The notes under the pieces: generated by a model
The model's input: only the letters and a program-made list of their open reading frames with translations
Database searches by the model: none
What the model was told of the DNA's origin: nothing
DNA from: Liolophura sinensis
Lineage: Eukaryota > Mollusca > Polyplacophora > Chitonida > Chitonidae
Direction of reading: 5' to 3'
Assembly (NCBI RefSeq): GCF_032854445.1
Contig: NC_088305.1
Coordinates: 14,557,717-14,621,716 of the forward strand
Length of the DNA: 64,000 nt
Position numbers and translations under genes: made by a program
Shown: positions 22,850-35,177 of the stretch, in pieces
Numbering within the stretch: the first letter of the stretch is position 1
Layout of the letters: each line of letters opens with the position of its first letter

Positions 22850-23028
22850 CACGACTTCTGGGATACCCTGTATAACTCTTACTGTGGAATTGGTCGACTT
22901 CTGATCCAAGTTGGTTCTTATTAGAATAACTTCCTACATGAGGAGTATACGTGCATATTTATTCTGGTAATATAAGGCCTGAGAGGAGAGCAGATATTAT
23001 TGTTTTACACTATGAGCCGTAAGGAGCC

Positions 23029-23098
23029 ATAATGATGGCCAGCGTCGCCTAAGTGAAATATGCCTGAGTTCAGCGTAAAACACCAATCAAATAAATGT
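23029..23098 (+). mobile_element. 3' tail of a tRNA-derived SINE, third copy
   Basis: Same boundaries as the tails at 3760 and 13758, ending CAGCGTAAAACACCAATC and AAATAAATG. Confidence 0.5.
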
Positions 23099-23949
23099 AA
23101 AGAAGGACTTAAGGTTTGTGGGGTGTTTGTGTTTTATTTCCATCAAAGGTTGATACTTTTCCACGTAACAGCTTAAAACTAAACATCTTCACTTTGTTAA
23201 ATATCACGCTGTCAAGTGAGACCTGTTTTGGTTTTGGGATTTATCTACTGATGTTATATCTGTCAATAAAGTAAATCCGGTGACATTTGACGTTAATTAT
23301 TAATTCAAACTGACATCATATTCAATCTAACCGTAACCGTATGGTAAATGTACTTTTGAGGAGAAAGTGTTGTCCACTTAATTAAGTCATTATCGAATTT
23401 TCTACCCCACAGAATGCCCTGATGTGTCTGTTATCCCCACCGTACCACCCACAGTCGATCCCAGCAGTATCCCACAGAAACTCTCACTCTCAGCCCTAAC
23501 TCAGGGCACATTATTACACACTAGACCACAAGTAAACACTGTCGTCAACTCTCACTCTAGGTCTGGAACACTCAAATTTGCGTCTGTAAACGTGTTAATA
23601 TCAATGTCCGTGACCATACATTATGATCAATTAACCGGTAATTGTATTCATGTCTGAACAATCAATAAGCCCAAAAAGTCACTTCAAAATGTTATTTTCA
23701 GAGGCAAATGAAGAACAAAAAGTATTTTTATCGGTGCTTATTTGATATTTTTCCATTAGGATTTCACTGTAGCCTCCAGATAAATATCAAAACACATTTC
23801 TACAATCCAGACAGAATGAGTAACATAGGCCTATACAAACTTACGGTCAGTATATGAAGGACGATGAAGACTGGTGATGTTGAGATGAGACTTGCTTGTG
23901 CATATGTCTGAGTGCTAAATGCCATTCTTCAGAATGTTTTATTGTTACC

Positions 23950-24201
23950 ATGGATAGTTATTGTTCGCAATTTATATTGGTTTCACCAAAAAGGCTTCGG
24001 TTTAAAGAAGTCCCCAACAACAACATCATTCAGGGAAAAGCAGCAGTTGGAAATTTTGCCGCCATGTATGGTCACGATATTACCATGCCCGGTATAAAGA
24101 ACACAAGAACAACAACAGCATTTACGGAAAAGCAGCAGAAGTTGGAAATTTTGCCGTCATGTATGGTCACGATATTACCACATCGCCAATTCAGTTTGTA
24201 A
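23950..24201 (+). CDS. Hypothetical 83-aa ORF, repeat-borne, copy 1
   Basis: The ATG sits in ACCATGG, an ideal Kozak context. The predicted product starts MDSYCSQFILVSPKRLRF. An internal pair of related stretches of about 85 bases (GGAAAAGCAGCAGTTGGAAA and GGAAAAGCAGCAGAAGTTGG) is read in different frames, which argues against long-standing protein selection. Copies at 25389-25640 (open) and 32278-32490 (stops early). Related to the F promoter/leader relic at 21070-21180, so the sequence probably began as an untranslated leader. No domain recognised. Confidence 0.2.
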   Translation: MDSYCSQFILVSPKRLRFKEVPNNNIIQGKAAVGNFAAMYGHDITMPGIKNTRTTTAFTEKQQKLEILPSCMVTILPHRQFSL

Positions 24202-25388
24202 ACAAGTATTGAGTGTTACAAATATATCTCCATCTAGAAGTCTCTAGAGTTATCGACAACTGATGTTCTAAAATGGTACGCGATCTGACCACTGATTTCA
24301 CTCAGCCGCCTAGAACATACCTTGCATCTTTCCACAATCATTGAAAACAATTGACTGGTTTTCTTTGCATTACTGCGTCCAATTTTCATACTTTATCTAT
24401 TTTCTTTGTTCTTTGCTGGTTTGTGTCATACGTCGTTAGTAGAATTGACCTTGCTATTATAGACCACGGACTCTCTGATAGCTTGACGGCTTGTATACCA
24501 CTGTCTGTTTCGATGCAGTTTTACCACTAAGTCGTGCAGCCTGTATGTCACACACTGGAATGCTGGTCAGTCACTTGCAGAAGGTGGTTGGTTTAATCCG
24601 TGCGGTGTGTTCTCCGTAAAACTAATCGTCATTGTGTTGGTGGGGAATTTTAGAGTCTGCATGTCCTCAGCCATCTAGTGTTGTTATATCTGTCGATAAA
24701 GTATATCCGGTGACATTTGACGTTAATTATTAATTCAAACTGACATCATATTCAATCTAACCCTAACCTTATGGTAAATGTACTTTTGAGGAGAAAGTGT
24801 TGTCCACTTAATTAAGTCATTAACGAGGTTTACTCCTAACAAATTGCCCTGATGTGTCTGTTATCCTCACCGTACCACCCACAGTCGATCCCAGCAGTAC
24901 CCCACAGAAACTCTCACTCTCAGCCTTAACTCAGGGCACATTATTACACACTAGACCACAAGTAAACACTGTCGTCAACTCTCACTCTAGGTCTGGAACA
25001 CTCAAATTTGCGTCTGTAAACGTGTGAATGTCAGTGTCCGTGACTATACATTATGATCCATTAACCGGGAATTGTATTTATGTCTGAACAATCAATAAGC
25101 CCAAAAAGTCACTCAAATAAGCCCAAAATGTTATTTTCAGAGGCAAATAAAGAACAAAACGTATTTTTATCTGTGCATATTTGATATTTTTCCAACAAGA
25201 TTTCACTGTAGCTTCCAGGTGAATATCAAAACACATTTCTACAATGCAGACAGAATGAGTAGCATAGGCCTATCCAAACTTATGGTCAGTATATGAAGGA
25301 CGATGAAGACTGGTGATGTTGAGATGAGACTTGCTTGTGCATATGTCTGACTGCTAAATGCCATTCTTCAGAATGTTTTATTGTTACC

Positions 25389-25640
25389 ATGGATAGTTAT
25401 TGTACGCGATTTTTATTGGTTTCACCAAAAAGGCTTCGGTTTAAAGAAGTCCCCAACAACAACATCATTCAGGGAAAAGCAGCAGTTGGAAATTTTGCCA
25501 CCATGTATGGTCACGATATTACCATGTCCGGTATAAAGAAGACCAGAACAACAACAGCATTTACGGAAAAGCAGCAGAAGTTGGAAGTTTTGCCGTCATG
25601 TATGGTCAAGATATTACCACATCGCCAATTCTATTTGTAA
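25389..25640 (+). CDS. Hypothetical 83-aa ORF, repeat-borne, copy 2
   Basis: Same frame and length as 23950-24201 with few substitutions, starting MDSYCTRFLLVSPKRLRF in the same ACCATGG context. It lies in the second unit of the tandem duplication upstream of the 3' end of gene D, so open-frame conservation may only reflect recent duplication. Confidence 0.2.
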   Translation: MDSYCTRFLLVSPKRLRFKEVPNNNIIQGKAAVGNFATMYGHDITMSGIKKTRTTTAFTEKQQKLEVLPSCMVKILPHRQFYL

Positions 25641-26170
25641 ACAAGTATTGAGTGTTACAAATATATTTCCATCTAGAAGTCTCTAGAGTTATCGACAACT
25701 GATGTTCTAAAATGGTACGCGATCTGACTACTGATTTCACTCAGCCGCCTAGAACATACCTTGCATCTTTCCACAATCATTGAAAACAACTGACTGGTTT
25801 TCTTTGCATTACTGCGTCCAATTTTCATACTTTATCTATTTTCTTTGTTCTTTGCTGGTTTGTGTCATACGTCATTATTAGAATTGACCTTGCTATTATA
25901 GACCACGGACTCTCTGATAGCTTGACGGCTTGTATACCACTGTCTGTTTCGACGCAGTTTTGCCACTAAGTCGTGCAGCCTGTATGTCACACACTGGAAT
26001 GTTGGTCAGTCACTTGCAGAAGGTGGTTGGTTTAATCCGTGCGGTGTGTTCTCCGTAAAACTAATCGTCATTGTGTTCGTGGGGAATTTTAGAGTCTGCA
26101 TGTCCTCAGCCAGCAATAAAATAGATGCACAAACTAAGTCAACAACGGAATTGTCTATTACATTAGCACT

Positions 26171-26176
26171 TTTATT
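26171..26176 (-). terminator. Poly(A) signal of copy D
   Basis: AATAAA on the minus strand, 27 bases beyond the stop. Confidence 0.5.
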
Positions 26177-26202
26177 TTCATCGTAAAGAAGAAACAAAAT
26201 AA

Positions 26203-28170
26203 TCAAAAAGAACCATTATCAACACCACTGTCGGAGAAAAGATATTCTGAACAGCCACTAAGGTCCGCTGACTGCAAATGTCCAGATTTGTGGCAATTTA
26301 CCGAATTCAAAGACATGGATGAGACAAATGAAAAGTCGGTGTCATATGCTCTCATTTCTAGCTGCCTTTCATCTACCTTTGTTTCAACTTCTTCATCGAC
26401 AGTGTCAAAATCCTCAGTAAGCTTCTGGGGACGGTTTTGTGAACAGGTTTCCAATGCAAGGAATTCTTGTACCAGACTGTCGTATGTCTCTTTGTCGGTC
26501 ACCTCACAATGTCGTCTGCACCAATAAGACACGGCCTTGCAAATCTCTGCTTCTTTAACGCTGAGTTTAGGTCGGGATAATATCAACATTGCTGCTTCTT
26601 TGGGAATTTTCAAGAATGCTGAAGTTTGGAAAATTAGAGCAGCATTTTCCTCCACAAAATCCCAGATCTAAAAAGGAAATGTAACAATATAGCTGGAAAT
26701 GCATGCAAAAATGCATATGTACATTTATTTGACCTGAAATATTACTCTATTAAACAATGGCTGGCATTCAGATATCTTCATTTGCAATAATCCCTTTTAA
26801 TAACCAGTGTTATAAGCGGATATTTTCTGTCACTGACTTACCTTAATCAACAGCGTTTTATCCACTTGTTTTGTGGAAACCTCAAAGTTGAGGTGAGAAG
26901 AGGAAGGATGCTATCCAAGTTGATAAAGCTGATAGCGAAGTGAAAACAAGAGGAGCAGAGTTCTGTGAGACCGTAACTGTCAGCTGTGACCATCACGTCT
27001 GTGGAGAAAACGGTTACGCCGGTTACTAAAACCACAGGATATGTCGAATGTGGGGAATATTTAAAAACTACAACACAGAACATGCATTAACAAATTGTCA
27101 TTTGAAATTGAACACTCAAAATACTGGATACATGAACTTTAAACACAAATCCATTGTAAAGACAGAAACGTTCTTCCAAGTGTTTGGAGGGCACTCTACT
27201 CTTCCACACAGTTACTACAACTTACCAACAATATTGTGTACACCCACACTGATTCTTCCACTGTGCGCAAATTGCAGGACGTCACGGAAAGTAGCTGGAT
27301 TTTCCTCTGGTAAATGCACAGTAAGTGGTCCAGGCGACAATTGTCTTTTCTCTGAAGGCGAGGATTTCTTCTTTCTATTTTGTTTAAGTTTAGACAACAA
27401 GGCAAACTTTGATTTGGTTTGCTCTGTGGCGTTTCCTGTCGTGCAAGAATAATTTGGTACAAAAATCTGAAAAAATCGACAAAATATTACTTATAGATAA
27501 AGTTATATCATTTCAAGGCGGCAGTTTCAATTTGGCAAGATGCTCATTTTCAATAATGACATATATTACGTTTTAAGTTTAAAACCGAGAAATCAAAATT
27601 ATTTCATTTTAGAACCGTATACAGTGATAAGCCAATGTTTATTAGAAAATTAGACATTTAAAGCCTGATTTTTATATATTTACCTGCTTCTAGTAGCCAT
27701 GATGGCTTTATACTCCGTAAACAGGAACTTCATCTTTGCCAACAAGAAACATCACGTCACAGAGATCCGGCATTTCCGTGACCAATCGGAGGTCATCGCA
27801 GAGGGTGCTGGTGTCACAAAACGACATTTTCCGGTTGATGTCGTTTTGGAGATTTTTAGGACAACTTTCACTTTCTGTGGTCGGCCAATGCGTCGTCAGA
27901 GAATGTGACGACATAGTGGCAAGAGAATATTCTGAGGACGAAAAAAAACAAACAAATACAGTTTAACTAAAGTACCAATAGAAACTTTCAAGTAATGTTG
28001 AATTAGGTTGAAAACATACGAATGACTACCTTCACCAGTATATATGTACACCAGGAAAATTAGAGAAACAAGAGGAACGTACCGCTGGAGAGGAAACACA
28101 TTTCCGACATGCACGAGAATCCCGAATCAGACACTGTGGAGATGTCGCTAAAAGAGGTCACTCGGTTCAT
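26203..28170 (-). pseudogene. BTB-BACK family copy D, three frameshifts
   Basis: Exon equivalents on the minus strand: 28083-28170, 27684-27931, 27226-27466, 26842-26998 and 26203-26667. Exon 2 has one extra base near 27709 (TTTATACTCC against TTTCACTCC), giving a stop straight after VPVYGV at 27708-27710. Exon 3 lacks 10 bases near 27427. Exon 4 lacks one base near 26852 (157 against 158), giving a stop at 26847-26849. Exons 1 and 5 remain open (exon 5 is 155 codons with the usual SDSGVDNGSF tail) and the splice sites and promoter persist. The three lesions disrupt the BTB core, its insert and the linker to BACK, so no normal protein can be made. Decay must be fairly recent, since exon 5 still matches intact copies closely. 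Confidence 0.87.
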
Positions 28171-28272
28171 TTTGGTAAATTTCCAGAGAGAAGATAAGGA
28201 GAGCTTTATATGTTTACGATGTTGTTTTGCAAATGCTCTTAGAAAACTGACTTGCTCCACTTTCATACAGCA

Positions 28273-28402
28273 CTTATATACAGGTACACCTGAAATATGA
28301 ACTGATTGTGTATTTAACGAGTGAAATCAATTCTGACGATTAGACACGAGCCAGCTTGTGTTTTGATGATGACAAAACAATAGCGTCACAATGATGACGT
28401 CA
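28273..28402 (-). promoter_or_regulatory. Copy D promoter: CRE, dyad and TATA box
   Basis: TATATAAG at 28273-28280, the dyad CAGGTGTACCTG next to it, and TGACGTCA at 28395-28402. Spacing matches the intact copies although the gene is broken. Confidence 0.55.
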
Positions 28403-30500
28403 CTATTACACTGGCCTTTCATTTTTATTGACACTTTAATCCATACCAGATTACTGTCACGAGAGCCAATCAACAGCTGTGTTTGTGAACAACAGGATTG
28501 TCAGTGTAATGATGACTGATCATAGCTACCGTGTCATTGCTGTGCCCCACTGCGACAGATATATGTACTGTTGAGAGCAGATTTCCTGCCATGCTTATAA
28601 CGAATTTTGTTGATTACTACTGTTTTGGAGTGAAAAAGAGACTTGAAATAACATTTGAGTATTTTTCAGTTTGAGTAGAATATCCGCCCATCGTAATAAG
28701 ATTCCATTACATTTGGCGGTGTCATTAACTTCTGACAAGCCAATTAACAAGATGGCTTGGAAATTTTAACAGCTTACATGTTATGATTGTCAAAGATTCC
28801 TGTCGTTAATTTGCATTTCGGATGATAATTATATTGTGTGTTAGTATACGTTTTTGAAATGGGCAACTGACTCGAACAAGTTTTGTGAATAAAGCCCGAG
28901 TTAGTTTATGGTGAACACTTAGGGCTAGGTTGTTCAGGTTTCTCCTCGTGCGAATTTCTCTGCTTGTTTTACTGTTGTCGAAGAAGCCTTTAGGCAGATG
29001 TCTACTTTAAAAAGTTTACAAAATCAAAGCATGTCCACCGAATTGTGATAATCAATCAGCAGAAAATATCAGTTGGTAAAGAGAACTCCAAACAAGTCTG
29101 CCGGCTTGTCTGTCGCCTTCGCTCTCTCCACCAATGGGCAATAACTTCCCCTAATCCAAACGTGTTAAAGCGGCACAATTAATAGCTGTGTTAATAAAAC
29201 AACAGCCTTTCTTATGGATCTGTCAGCATACGTGTAGCAGATTATTGCTCCTGTGTCATTGCTATACCGCACTGAGTTGTAAATCAGTGTCGCCAACAGT
29301 CCTTTTATCGGCATTACTGTTAAATGGTTGACTTCTGACCAGGGTGAAGCACATTCAGAACAAACTGCTACATGTTCATGAAATGTTTAGTTACATGTTT
29401 TTTCTGGTGACTGAAGGCCTGCAAAGAGTTTAGGGATTATTGTTTCCTCGATATAATTTATCAGGAATGGTAAAGGCTTTTTCAGGGGAATATATTATTT
29501 TATTTCCACTAATAACTGAACGTTGTCAACAAAAACAGTTGCACTTGGTGAAGAGAACTCTAAAATACTGACCCCCACCTTTCGTCTCTCCGACAATGTG
29601 TTAATAACCTCCCCTCATCCACACGTATTAAATCAAAAGATGTGAGTCAATCAACAGCTGCGTTGAAAACACAACAGGATTTCTCATGGATCTATATTAA
29701 AATACAATTATACCTGGTCAGTGCTACCGTGTCATTGTTATATCCTTGTGAGTTGTAAATGAGTGTTCCTAAAATTCCTGTTATATCACTTTTCTTGTAG
29801 AATTGGTCGACATCTTTTCCAGGTTAAAGCACGTGTAGAATAACTTCCTACATCAATCGTTTAGTTACGTGTTTATTCTGGTATCTTAAAGCCTGCAAGG
29901 ATAACAGAGATTTTCATTTTAGACTACGGGCCATAAGCAATGCCCTTTGGTTTCCCTCTGGTTTTTTGGGGTTACCGTGTTTTATTTCCACGGAGGAGTA
30001 ATAATTTTCCACGTAACAGCTTTAATATAAAAAATCTTCAGTTGTATAAACTTAACTCTACAAAGTGAGAGCTGTTTATTTTGGGGCTTTATCTAGTGAT
30101 GTTATATCTGTAAATAAAACGCATCCAATGAAATTTAACGTTTAGTTTTTCTTCCGGCTGACATCATATTTAATGTAACCGTAACCGCCTGGTAAAAATG
30201 CTCATGATGATAAACTGCAGTACACTTAATAAAGCCATTAACGAATTTTACTCCTGACAGAAAGTCCTGATGTGTCTGTTATCCTCGCCACACCACCCGC
30301 AGTGCATCCCCACCGAAACTCTCACTCTCAGCCTTAACACAGGCCATATTCTTACACACTAGACCACAGGTAAACACTGTCGTCAACTCTCACTCGAGCT
30401 TTACTCAGTAATTTCACGCCATCGTCTGTAAACGCGTGAATATCAGTGTCCGGGACCAGACATTACGTGAATTATATTCATGTCTGAGCAATCAATGAGC
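28403..30500. other. 5' flank of copy D, multicopy, no gene
   Basis: Matches the flanks upstream of B and E until about 30500 (ATGTCTGAGCAATCAATGAGC), where homology stops. Modules lie at about 28455-28560, 29180-29300 and 29640-29770. Confidence 0.6.
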
Positions 30501-31312
30501 TGTTCAACAATGCAACAATAAATAACAGCAGAGGTCACATCAACTTAACATCCTCTGGATAGCGGACTGGCTGCAGATCGTCCTCTTCAACTCCCAATCC
30601 TTGTTTGATGTTTATCCGAGTTAAACTGTTGTTTTTTAATCCACAATGTGCAGTCCCTTAACTCATGTTTTCTCCCCACGAACGCTATTTTCTGACTTCC
30701 GCCAATACATTGCCGTTGACCCAGATCTTCAAATTTGGTACATCATGTGACCTTTATGCATAAGGGAGACGTGAATATTTTACGTAACTGGTACGGCGCA
30801 CTGAGTGAAACATGTGCATGGGGCTGGTTTAATGTACATATAACTTTGTACAGATTGCGTCATTACAAATTTAAATTGTGATAGCCATCCATTGTATTTC
30901 ACAATACAACAAACGCAAATCATATTTATCCTCATGATACCTTTAACATATAAATGATCATATATTTATTTGCTTACTTATAATAAGCATAAACACATAA
31001 CTATGATGTTGTTATTGTTTTGTTATTTATCAACATTTGTTGAGAAATTAATATTGGATTGAAAATGTGAACTGAAGTGTTCCATTATTTCAACCCAGTG
31101 TTTATGAATTTGATACAGAAAACAACACGATCGCAAACCATTTACACAAGTAAACCAAATAAAATTCAGTATCAATCTATTGTTAACCTAATTTTGTGTG
31201 TTTCATTTATTTTTTTTTTCGTACTTAACTCAAACTTTAATTACGTTTAAACAGTTGAGCTCTCCACTTTTGTTGTCGTTTTGCTGATGCCAGAGTTTTC
31301 CAGCTCCTTTAC
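30501..31312. other. Single-copy insertion between D flank and duplicated block
   Basis: About 810 bases with no counterpart elsewhere in the window. AT-rich, no credible ORF, no terminal repeats that I could find. At 31313 it joins sequence matching 4935 onward (CGTTAGACAGAGTTTGGGAA). Confidence 0.5.
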
Positions 31313-31786
31313 CTCGTTAGACAGAGTTTGGGAAAACTTTTGATCTGCCTGAACTCTCGCTGCCAGCAATGAGCGACCTCCCTGGCTCACTGTCAGCGTG
31401 GTCGCTATTTGACCCCGTGCCTGTCTGACCGAAGCCTACCCTGATAACAGCGTCTTAGCTGAAATATGAAAGCAACCCTGTCGATGTTTTATTTTATAGT
31501 GCTATATTTTATAGTCGGAATTGTTTTCGAGAAACAAACGTATTCATTTTATTATTCTATCCTAGTTGTGAAGCACGTCCGTAATATTTAACATCGCATT
31601 TTAACACCCCCTGTAAAACACATCATGGTTTCGTCCAGAATTAGGTCACGCCCCTTTAGAACGTTCCGATGGACGAAAACAACGTGTCAGAGAAAGTGGG
31701 GGCGCTTTATCCTGTTAATCTATACCGCAATGGCGTTTTTGCTATAATTACGAAAACATTTTGCTGCTACCAAGGTAATAGAATAG

Positions 31787-31953
31787 AAATAATGTTCTTG
31801 TCAGGGTAGTCTAACGGCAGTTTTATATCAAATCGATGTGGAAGTAATTCCAAATTTTCGGTCTCAGGCATCGACTTCGACCTACAATATAAACTGTTCC
31901 ACATCGATTTGATGTAAAACTACCGTTAGACTACCCTGTCGCGAACATTATTT
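31787..31953. mobile_element. Foldback element, copy 3, with longer loop
   Basis: Same arms as copies 1 and 2, but the loop carries about 33 extra bases (including TTTTCGGTCTCAGGCATCG). Confidence 0.6.
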
Positions 31954-32277
31954 CCCATTAAACCGGTAATTGTATTCATGTCTGAACAATCAATGAGCCC
32001 AAAAAGTCACTTCAAAATGTTATTTTCAGAGGCAAATAAAGAACAAAAACTATTTTCATCGGTGCTTAACTGATATTTTCCCAATTGGATTTCACTGTAG
32101 CTTCCAGGTAAATATAAAAACACATTTCTACAATCCAGACAGAATGAGTAACATAGGCCTATACAAACTTATGGTCAGTATGTGAAGGACGATGAAGACT
32201 GGTCATGTTGAGATGAGATTTGCTTGTGCATATTTCTGACTGCTAAATGCCTTTCTTCAGAATGTTTTATTGTTACC

Positions 32278-32490
32278 ATGGATAGTTATTGTTCGCAATT
32301 AATATTGGTTTCACCAAAAAGGCTTCGGTTTAAAGAAGTCCCCAACAACAACATCATTCAGGGAAAAGCAGCAGTTGGAAATTTTGCCGCCATGTATGGT
32401 CACGATATTACCATGTCCGGTATAAAGAAGACCAAAACAACAACAGCATTCACGGAAAAGCAGCAGAAGTTGGAGGTTTTGCCGTCATGA
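32278..32490 (+). pseudogene. Hypothetical repeat-borne ORF, copy 3, truncated
   Basis: Matches 23950-24201 but a T-to-A change (TCATGA for TCATGT) ends the frame after 70 codons. Same ACCATGG start. Confidence 0.2.
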
Positions 32491-32529
32491 ATGGTCAAGA
32501 TATTACCACATCGCCAATTCTATTTGTAA

Positions 32530-33059
32530 ACAAGTATTGAGTGTTACAAATATATCTCCATCTAGAAGTCTCTACAGTTATCAACAACTGATAATTGAAA
32601 ATGATACACGATCTGACTACTAATTTCACTCAGCCGCCTAGAACATACCTTCCTTCTTTCCACAATCATTGAAAACAATTGACTGGTTTTCTTTGCATTA
32701 CTGTGTCCAATTTTCACACTTTATATATTTTCTTTGTTCTTTGCTGGTTTGTGTCATACGTCGTTTTTAGAACTGACCTTGCTATTATAGGCCACGGACT
32801 CTCTTAATGCTTGACGGCTTGTATACCACTGTCTGTTTCGATGCAGTTTTACCAATAAGTCGTGCAGCCAGCATGCCACACATCGGAATATTGGTCAGTC
32901 GCTTGCAGAAGGTGGTTGGTTTAGTCCGTCCGGTGTGTTCTCCGTAAAACTAATCGTCATTGTGTTGGTGGGGAATTTTAGAGTCTGCATCTCCTCAGTC
33001 AGCAATAAGATAGATACACAAAATAAGTCAAGAACGGAATTGTCTATTACATTAGCACT
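32530..33059. other. 3' flank of copy E
   Basis: Matches the 3' flanks of B, C and D (TACAAATATATCTCCATCTA, GGTTTTCTTTGCATTACTG, CATTGTGTTGGTGGGGAA). No gene seen. Confidence 0.6.
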
Positions 33060-33065
33060 TTTATT
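33060..33065 (-). terminator. Poly(A) signal of copy E
   Basis: AATAAA on the minus strand, 27 bases beyond the stop. Confidence 0.6.
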
Positions 33066-33091
33066 TTCATCGTAAAGAAGAAACAAAATAA

Positions 33092-35075
33092 TCAAAAAGA
33101 GCCATTATCAACACCACTGTCGGAGAAAAGATATACTGAACAGCCACTAAGGTCGGCTGAAAGGAAATGTCCAGATTTGTGGCAATTTACCGAATTCAAA
33201 GACATGGATGAGACAAATGAAAAGTCGGTGTCATACGCTCTCATTTCTAGCTGGCTTTTATCTACCTTTGTTTCAACTTCTTCATTGACAGTGTCAAAAT
33301 CCTCAATAAGGTCCTGGGGACGGTTTTGTGAACATGTAACCACTGCAAGGAATTCTTGTACCAGACTGTCGTATGTCTCTTTGTCGGTCTCGTCACCTTG
33401 TCGTCTGCACCAGTGAGACACGGCCGTGCAAATCTCTGCTTCTTTAACGCTGCGTTTAGGTCGGGATAATATCAACATTGCTGCTTCTTTGGGAATTTTC
33501 ACGAATGCTGAAGTTTGGAAAATTAGAGCAGCATTTTCCTCCACAAAATCCCAGATCTAAAAAGGAAATGTAACAATATAACTGGAAATGCATGCAAATA
33601 TGCATATGTACATTTATTTGACCTGGAATATTACTCTATTAAACAATTGCTGGCATTCAGATATCTTCATTTGCAATAATCCCTTTAAATAACCAGTGTT
33701 ATAAGCGGATATTTTCTGTCACTGACTTACCTTAATCAACAGGCGTTTTATCCACTTGTTTTGTGGAAACCTCAAAGTTGAGGTGAGAAGTGGAAGGATG
33801 CTATCCAGGTTGATAAAGCTGGTGGCGAAGTGAAAACAAGAGGAGCAGAGTTCTGTGAGACCGTAAATGTCAGCTGTGATCATCACGCCTGTGGAGAAAA
33901 CGGTTACACCGGTTACTAAAACCACAGGATATGTCGAATGTGGGGAATATGTAAAAACTACAACACAGAACATGCATTAACAAATTGTCATTTGAAATTG
34001 AGGACTCAAAATACTGGATACATGAACTTTAAACACAAATCCATTGTCAAAACAGAAACGTTCTTCCAAGTGTTGGGAGGGCACTCCACTCTTCCACACA
34101 GTTACTACAACTTACCAACTATATTGTGTACACCCACACTGATTCTTCCACTGTGCACAAATTGCAGGACGTCACGGAAAGTAGCTGGATTTTCGTCTGG
34201 TAAATGCACAGTAAGTGGTCCAGGCGACGATTGTCTTTTCTCTGAAGGCGATGATTTCTTCTTTCTAATTTGTTTAAGTTTGGACAACAAGGCAAACTTT
34301 GATTTGGTTTGCTCTGTCGATCTCCTCAACGTTTTCTGTCGTGCAAGAATAATTTGGTACAAAAATCTGAAAAAATCGACAAAATGTTATTTATAGATAT
34401 AGTTATATCATTTCAAGGCGGCTGTTTCAATTTGGCAAAATGCTCATTTTGAATAATGACATATATTACGTTTTAAGTTTAAAACCGAGAAATCAAAATT
34501 ACCTCATTTTAGAACCGTATACAGTGATAAGCCATTGTTTCCTAGAAAATTAGACCTTTAAAGCCGGAATTTTAATATTTACCTGCTTCTAGTAGCCATG
34601 ATGGCTTTTACTCCGTAAACAGGAACTTCATCTTTGCCAACAAGAAACATAACGTCACAGAGATCGGGCATTTCCGTGACCAATCGCAGGTCATCGCAGA
34701 GGGTGCTTGTGTCACAAAACGACATTTTCCGATTGATGTCGTCTTGGAGATTTTTAGGACAACTGTCACCTTCTGTGGTCGGCCAATGCGTCGGCAGAGA
34801 ATGTGACGACATAGTGGAAAGAGAATATTCTGAGGACCAAAAAACAAACAAATACAATTTAACGAAAGTATTAAAAAAAAATTCATTTTGATTATAGTAA
34901 TGTTGAATTAGGTTTAAAACATACGAATGACTACCTTCACCAGTATATATGTACACCAGGAAAATAAGAGAAACAAGAGGAACGTACCGCTGGAGAGGAA
35001 AGACATTTCTGACATGCACGAGAATCCCGAATCCGACACTGTGGAGATGTCACTAAAAGAGGTCACTCGGTTCAT
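33092..35075 (-). CDS. BTB/POZ-BACK protein, copy E (intact)
   Basis: Exons on the minus strand: 34988-35075, 34583-34829, 34116-34366, 33731-33888 and 33092-33556; 402 aa, phases 1, 2, 1, 0, all GT-AG. N-terminus MNRVTSFSDISTVSDSGFS; BTB core MPDLCDVMFLVGKDEVPVYG; basic insert KLKQIRKKKSSPSEKR; BACK-like region from IWDFVEENAAL; tail ending YLFSDSGVDNGSF. It is the most diverged intact minus-arm copy in exon 5 (RRQGDETDKE where others have RRHCEVTDKE; VNEEVETKVDKSQ). Exon 4 begins GC where the rest begin AC, changing the junction codon from Asp to Gly. Its exons 3-4 share substitutions with D, while its upstream flank matches B, suggesting a mosaic. It lies head-to-head with gene F, 4.9 kb apart. 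Function inferred as for copy B. Confidence 0.85.
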
Positions 35076-35177
35076 TTTGGTAAATTTCCAGAGAGAAGTT
35101 AAGGAGAGCTTTATATGTTTACGATGTTGCTTTGCAAATGCTCCCAGAAAACTGACTTGTTTCAACTTCATACAGCA

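Larger units (their letters stand above)
21780..23244. repeat. Partial duplicate of the A-B intergenic block
   Basis: Matches 2505-3960 and 12525-13960. Contains modules at about 22035-22160 and 22500-22620, the shortened ORF remnant at 22763-22849 and a SINE tail at 23029-23098. Confidence 0.65.
23245..26104. repeat. Tandem direct duplication of a ~1.43-kb unit
   Basis: 23245-24668 and about 24672-26104 match along their length: the same order of GTTATATCTGTC, GGTGACATTTGACGTTAATT, the short ORF with ACCATGG, and the gene 3' flank ending GAGTCTGCATGTCCTCAGCC. The second unit runs on into gene D; the first ends at the duplication junction near 24670. An equivalent of the first ~470 bases of the unit occurs at 3960-4430. 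Confidence 0.7.
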
